The notes beneath the pieces are model-generated. The model did not search any database, was not told where the DNA came from, and was given only the letters and a program-made list of their open reading frames with translations. 64,000 nucleotides of DNA from Klenkia taihuensis. Its GTDB lineage: Bacteria; Actinomycetota; Actinomycetes; Mycobacteriales; Geodermatophilaceae. The stretch covers positions 1-64,000 of the forward strand of contig NZ_FOMD01000001.1 in the NCBI RefSeq assembly GCF_900112525.1, written 5' to 3'. A program made the translations under genes and the position numbers. Positions 60,447 through 64,000 of the stretch are shown here, piece by piece. Numbering within the stretch: position 1 is the first letter of the stretch; each line of letters opens with the position of its first letter.

Positions 60447-61547
60447 TCAGAGCCGGGTGGAGGCCGTGACGGTGAACCGGGGGTCGCGGGAGAGCTGACG
60501 GGTCGGGCCCACCAGCCGGCGCAGCGCCGCCCGGTGCGGCAGGTGCGAGTTGTAGACGGTGAGCAGCTGACCGCCCGGGCGCAGCACCCGGCCCGCCGCG
60601 GCGAACAGCGGGTCGGCGATGCCGGCGTGCACCGTCGTCCCCTGGTGGAAGGGCGGGTTGCACACCACCAGGTCGACGCTGCCCGGCTCGACCCCGGCCA
60701 GGGCGTCGTCCCGGGTGACCCGGACCCGGTCGGCGACGCCGTTGGCGGCCGCGGTGGCCGCCGCCGACGCGACCGCCGCGGCGGAGGCGTCCGAGGCCAG
60801 CACGTCGAAGCCGGCCCGGGCCAGCGCGACGGCCAGGACGCCGGTGCCGCAGCCCAGGTCGACCGCGCTGCCGCCGCCCGCGGCCGGCAGCTGGGACAGC
60901 AGGGCGCGGGTGCCGAGGTCGACCTTGGTGCCGGCGAACGCGGCTCCGTGGGCCACGACGGTGACCCCGAGGTCGGGGTGCTCGGCCGAGCGGGGGAAGG
61001 ACGGCTCACCCGGGCGCGGGCCGGTGGCCACCAGCAGCCGCGACTTCTGCCGGGCCAGCGTGGCGTGCACGTCGGTGAAGGAGTCGCCCAGGACGTCGTT
61101 CATCGCGTGCACCATGTGCTTGACCCGCCCGCCGACGTAGACGGTGACGGAGGGGTCCGCCCCCGCCGCGACGACCTCGGCGACCTCGCGCAGCGCGTCC
61201 AGCGCCTTGGGTGCCTGGACCAGCACCACCCGGGCGCCGGTGGCGTCCAGCTGCGGGAGCACGGTGAACCCGGTGGTGCCGGTGCGCTCGGCGTTGGCGG
61301 CCAGGGCCAGCTCGGCCACCCGCAGGTCGGTGTGCGCCCGCACCCCGGTCGCGCCGTGCAGCGCGATCGCCCCGAGGGTCAGCGCGCCGTGGGTGTCGCC
61401 GACGGTGAGCACGCCGTCGGGGTGGACGGCGATCGCCGCCGCGGCCTCGTCCAGCAGCAGCCGGTCGGTGGCGTCGACGGCGACCAGGTCGGGCGCCTCG
61501 ACGTCGGGGGCACGGCGGAGCTGGTCGAGGAAGGCCACCCGGTCCAC
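60447..61547 (-). CDS. RsmC/RlmG-type 16S/23S rRNA guanine-N2 methyltransferase
   Basis: Protein of 366 aa with two MTase-like halves. The C-terminal catalytic half has the SAM loop [18 protein letters not shown] and the base-flipping motif CNPPFHQG. The N-terminal degenerate half ([15 protein letters not shown]) is typical of RsmC/RlmG. It methylates a guanine N2 in rRNA. GTG start at 61547; GTG 61538 is an alternative. A palindromic repeat lies just upstream. Confidence 0.87.
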   Translation of the reverse strand: MDRVAFLDQLRRAPDVEAPDLVAVDATDRLLLDEAAAAIAVHPDGVLTVGDTHGALTLGAIALHGATGVRAHTDLRVAELALAANAERTGTTGFTVLPQLDATGARVVLVQAPKALDALREVAEVVAAGADPSVTVYVGGRVKHMVHAMNDVLGDSFTDVHATLARQKSRLLVATGPRPGEPSFPRSAEHPDLGVTVVAHGAAFAGTKVDLGTRALLSQLPAAGGGSAVDLGCGTGVLAVALARAGFDVLASDASAAAVASAAATAAANGVADRVRVTRDDALAGVEPGSVDLVVCNPPFHQGTTVHAGIADPLFAAAGRVLRPGGQLLTVYNSHLPHRAALRRLVGPTRQLSRDPRFTVTASTRL

Positions 61548-61587
61548 TCTGCCTGACCGGCCCGCGGCGGCGTCCTCCTGCACCGGA

Positions 61588-61653
61588 GTCCGTCCTCCTG
61601 CGCCAGATCTGGTGCAGGAGGACGGACGTGGATCAACCTCCCTGATCAACGCT
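61588..61653. repeat. Interspersed palindromic repeat, copy with truncated left arm
   Basis: A palindrome centred on AGATCT (61605-61610) with GTCCGTCCTCCTGC inner arms. The right side continues through GTGGATCAACCTCCC and TGATCAACGCTG, nearly identical to the outer arm of the element at 22423-22516. The matching left outer arm is missing, replaced by unrelated sequence. Confidence 0.78.
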
Positions 61654-61671
61654 GGACCAGGGGGTGGCCGC

Positions 61672-62331
<660 letters not shown>

Positions 62332-62363
62332 GCCCCCGAATGTAAGACCGGCCCGCAACCTGC

Positions 62364-64000
62364 TCAGTCCAGCTGCAGGGCCCGGGGCGCGGGGTCCAGC
62401 GGGGCGGGCCGGCCGAACAGGTAGCCCTGGGCGAAGGTGCAGCCCAGCTCGGCGAGCGCGGCCTGCTGCACCGGGGTCTCCACGCCCTCGGCGACGACGT
62501 CCAGCGCGAGGCTGCGGGCCAGCTCGAGGATGGAGGCGACCAGGGTGGTGGCCGACCCGCCACGGGCCAGGTCGGTGACGAAGCTGCGGTCGATCTTGAC
62601 GATGTCGACCGGCAGCCGGCGCAGGTAGGACAGGCTGGAGTAGCCGGTGCCGAAGTCGTCGATGGCGATCCGGACGCCGAGGTCGCGCACCGCCTGCAGC
62701 CGGGCGCAGACGGCGTCCAGGTCGTCGGCGAGCACGCTCTCGGTCACCTCGAGGACCAGCGACTGCGCGGGCAGCCCGCTCTCGGCCAGCGCGGCCGCGA
62801 CGCCGTCGACGAAGCCCTCGTCGGCCAGCTGCACCGCCGAGACGTTGACCGCGACCCGGCTGGGCCCGGGCTGCCCGGCCAGCCCCGCGGCGGCGTCGGC
62901 CACGGCCCGGCGCAGCACCCAGGCCCCGAGCGGGCCGATGGCGCCGGTGCGCTCGGCGATCGGCACGAACTGCAGCGGCGGGACCGGCCCCCGGGTGGGG
63001 TGCCGCCAGCGCAGCAGCGCCTCGTGGCCGTGCACCCGGCCCTCGGGCAGGGTCACGACGGGCTGGTAGTGCAGGGAGAACTGGTCGCCGGCAGCGAGCG
63101 CGGCGGTGAGGTCCTCGGCGAGCTCGACCCGGTCCAGCACGGCCTCGGCCATGCCGGGGGCGAAGGTGACGATGCGGTCGCGGCCGGTGGCCTTGGCCTG
63201 GTACATCGCGACGTCGGCGTTGCGCAGCAGCTCCTCGGCGTCCCGGCGGACGGCGGTGGCCGTGGTGGCCACCCCGATGCTGGCGGTCACCGTCACCGGC
63301 CGGCCGGTGAGCTGCACGGGCACCCGCATGGCGGTCTGCAGCCGGCGGGCGACGTCGGCGGCGTGCACGGCCGGCCCGGGGACCAGGACGGCGAACTCGT
63401 CGCCGCCCAGGCGCACCACCAGGTCGCCGCTGCGCACCCCGGCGCCCAGCCGTCCGGCGACCTCGGCCAGCAGCTGGTCGCCGAACTGGTGGCCGCGGCT
63501 GTCGTTGACGCCCTTGAAGCCGTCCAGGTCGCAGAACAGCACGCTCACCGGGCCGTCCTGGCGCAGCATCCGGTCGGTGGCCTCGGCCAGCAGCCGCCGG
63601 TTGCCCAGCCCGGTCAGCGGGTCGGTGCGGGCGGTGTCCTCGGCCAGCTGCCAGGTGCGGTGGTGCACCAGGCAGACCAGCAGGGTGGCCACCACGGGCA
63701 GCAGGTCGTAGGGGTCGAGCCGGTCGGGGCGGAAGACGACGACCGCGAAGTCGACGACGGCGACCACCACCGCGGTGGGCACGATGACCCAGTCCTGGTA
63801 GAGCGCGCAGACCGCGATGGCCAGCAGCATCCAGGTGAAGGCCTCGCCCTCGCCGGTGACCGGCACCAGCAGGGCCGCGCCGGTGGTCAGGGACAGCGTG
63901 GTCAGCACGGTGCGCACCCGGGTGGGCCAGGTCTCGCGGGTGGCGAGCACGGCCGGCAGCCCGGTGGCCAGCAGCGCCAGCGCCGCCGCGCCGCGCCCGT
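62364..64000 (-). CDS. GGDEF-EAL c-di-GMP protein (partial, cut at window end)
   Basis: At least 540 residues; the frame stays open to the window edge, so the N-terminus is missing. Several transmembrane segments at the visible N-terminus ([13 protein letters not shown]) are followed by a GGDEF domain with intact [13 protein letters not shown] and an EAL domain with [30 protein letters not shown] and VVAEGVETP. Both cyclase and phosphodiesterase residues look intact, so it may make or break cyclic di-GMP at the membrane. An internal GTG at 63950 could be misread as the start, but the hydrophobic sequence continues upstream of it. Confidence 0.92.
   Translation of the reverse strand, partial: GRGAAALALLATGLPAVLATRETWPTRVRTVLTTLSLTTGAALLVPVTGEGEAFTWMLLAIAVCALYQDWVIVPTAVVVAVVDFAVVVFRPDRLDPYDLLPVVATLLVCLVHHRTWQLAEDTARTDPLTGLGNRRLLAEATDRMLRQDGPVSVLFCDLDGFKGVNDSRGHQFGDQLLAEVAGRLGAGVRSGDLVVRLGGDEFAVLVPGPAVHAADVARRLQTAMRVPVQLTGRPVTVTASIGVATTATAVRRDAEELLRNADVAMYQAKATGRDRIVTFAPGMAEAVLDRVELAEDLTAALAAGDQFSLHYQPVVTLPEGRVHGHEALLRWRHPTRGPVPPLQFVPIAERTGAIGPLGAWVLRRAVADAAAGLAGQPGPSRVAVNVSAVQLADEGFVDGVAAALAESGLPAQSLVLEVTESVLADDLDAVCARLQAVRDLGVRIAIDDFGTGYSSLSYLRRLPVDIVKIDRSFVTDLARGGSATTLVASILELARSLALDVVAEGVETPVQQAALAELGCTFAQGYLFGRPAPLDPAPRALQLD

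Noticed and set aside
63948-63950. GTG at 63950 as the true start of the GGDEF-EAL gene
   Set aside because: The frame stays open to the window end and encodes a hydrophobic, membrane-like segment upstream, so the gene most likely begins outside the window.

Overview
The window is very GC-rich and opens on the 5' end of a 16S rRNA gene (minus strand). GC above 70 %, many GTG starts, TANNNT -10 boxes lying a few bases before start codons, a mycofactocin-type dehydrogenase, ANTAR regulators and a factor-independent uricase all point to an Actinomycetia chromosome, most likely a Geodermatophilaceae-type organism (Blastococcus/Modestobacter/Geodermatophilus-like). The family-level assignment is an inference; the 16S fragment is too short to settle it by eye.

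Layout. 1-600: 16S 5' end with its leader and promoter. 0.6-4.5 kb: an AlkB-like demethylase behind two SOS boxes, a RecQ helicase with a phosphoribosyltransferase-like tail, and a PHP phosphoesterase. 4.5-6.6 kb: carbamate kinase and a barbiturase/cyanurate-hydrolase-family enzyme. 6.6-10.7 kb: Dabb protein, Ohr peroxidase, 2OG oxygenase, PH-SDR fusion and mycofactocin SDR. 10.7-19.7 kb: divergent FdrA/DUF1116 pair and a uracil permease plus three-subunit molybdenum hydroxylase plus CoxG operon. 19.8-25 kb: membrane proteins, an SDR, and a diiron oxygenase with its ferredoxin-reductase. 25.1-29.1 kb: hydantoinase/oxoprolinase A and B. 29.2-33.8 kb: Mur-ligase paralogue, SGNH hydrolase, phosphofructokinase, DUF1295 protein. 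33.8-43.4 kb: two sugar ABC importers (no ATPase), an acetyl-esterase, a LacI regulator and a polysaccharide-deacetylase-like protein. 43.4-48.4 kb: YcaO protein, a small unknown, Lrp/alanine dehydrogenase, and a MarR regulator with its NmrA-like partner. 48.4-54.6 kb: MEDS/HATPase protein, DUF6986 and malate synthase, then the urate genes uraD, uraH and uricase. 54.6-60.4 kb: ANTAR and TetR regulators and a LacI-controlled pseudouridine operon. 60.4-64 kb: RNA methyltransferase, MsrA and a GGDEF-EAL protein cut by the window end.

The most interesting theme is a dispersed nucleobase-catabolism regulon. One palindrome (consensus TACCTCAGCGCTGAGGTA) occurs at six places: before carbamate kinase-barbiturase, twice between fdrA and the uracil permease/molybdenum-hydroxylase operon, before hyuA, before the ycaO-like gene, and before the NmrA-MarR operon, which suggests the MarR protein is the regulator. 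The gene set reads as an energy-conserving oxidative uracil pathway: uracil uptake, oxidation to barbiturate by the molybdenum hydroxylase, ring opening to ureidomalonate, phosphorolysis of this N-carbamoyl amide by FdrA/DUF1116 (by analogy with oxalurate in the allantoin pathway) to malonamate plus carbamoyl phosphate, and ATP recovery by carbamate kinase. The pseudouridine operon at 57.2-59.5 kb would supply uracil. The urate genes and malate synthase add purine-ring breakdown and glyoxylate use. The individual families are recognised with confidence; the phosphorolytic step and the shared regulation are inferences from this sequence.
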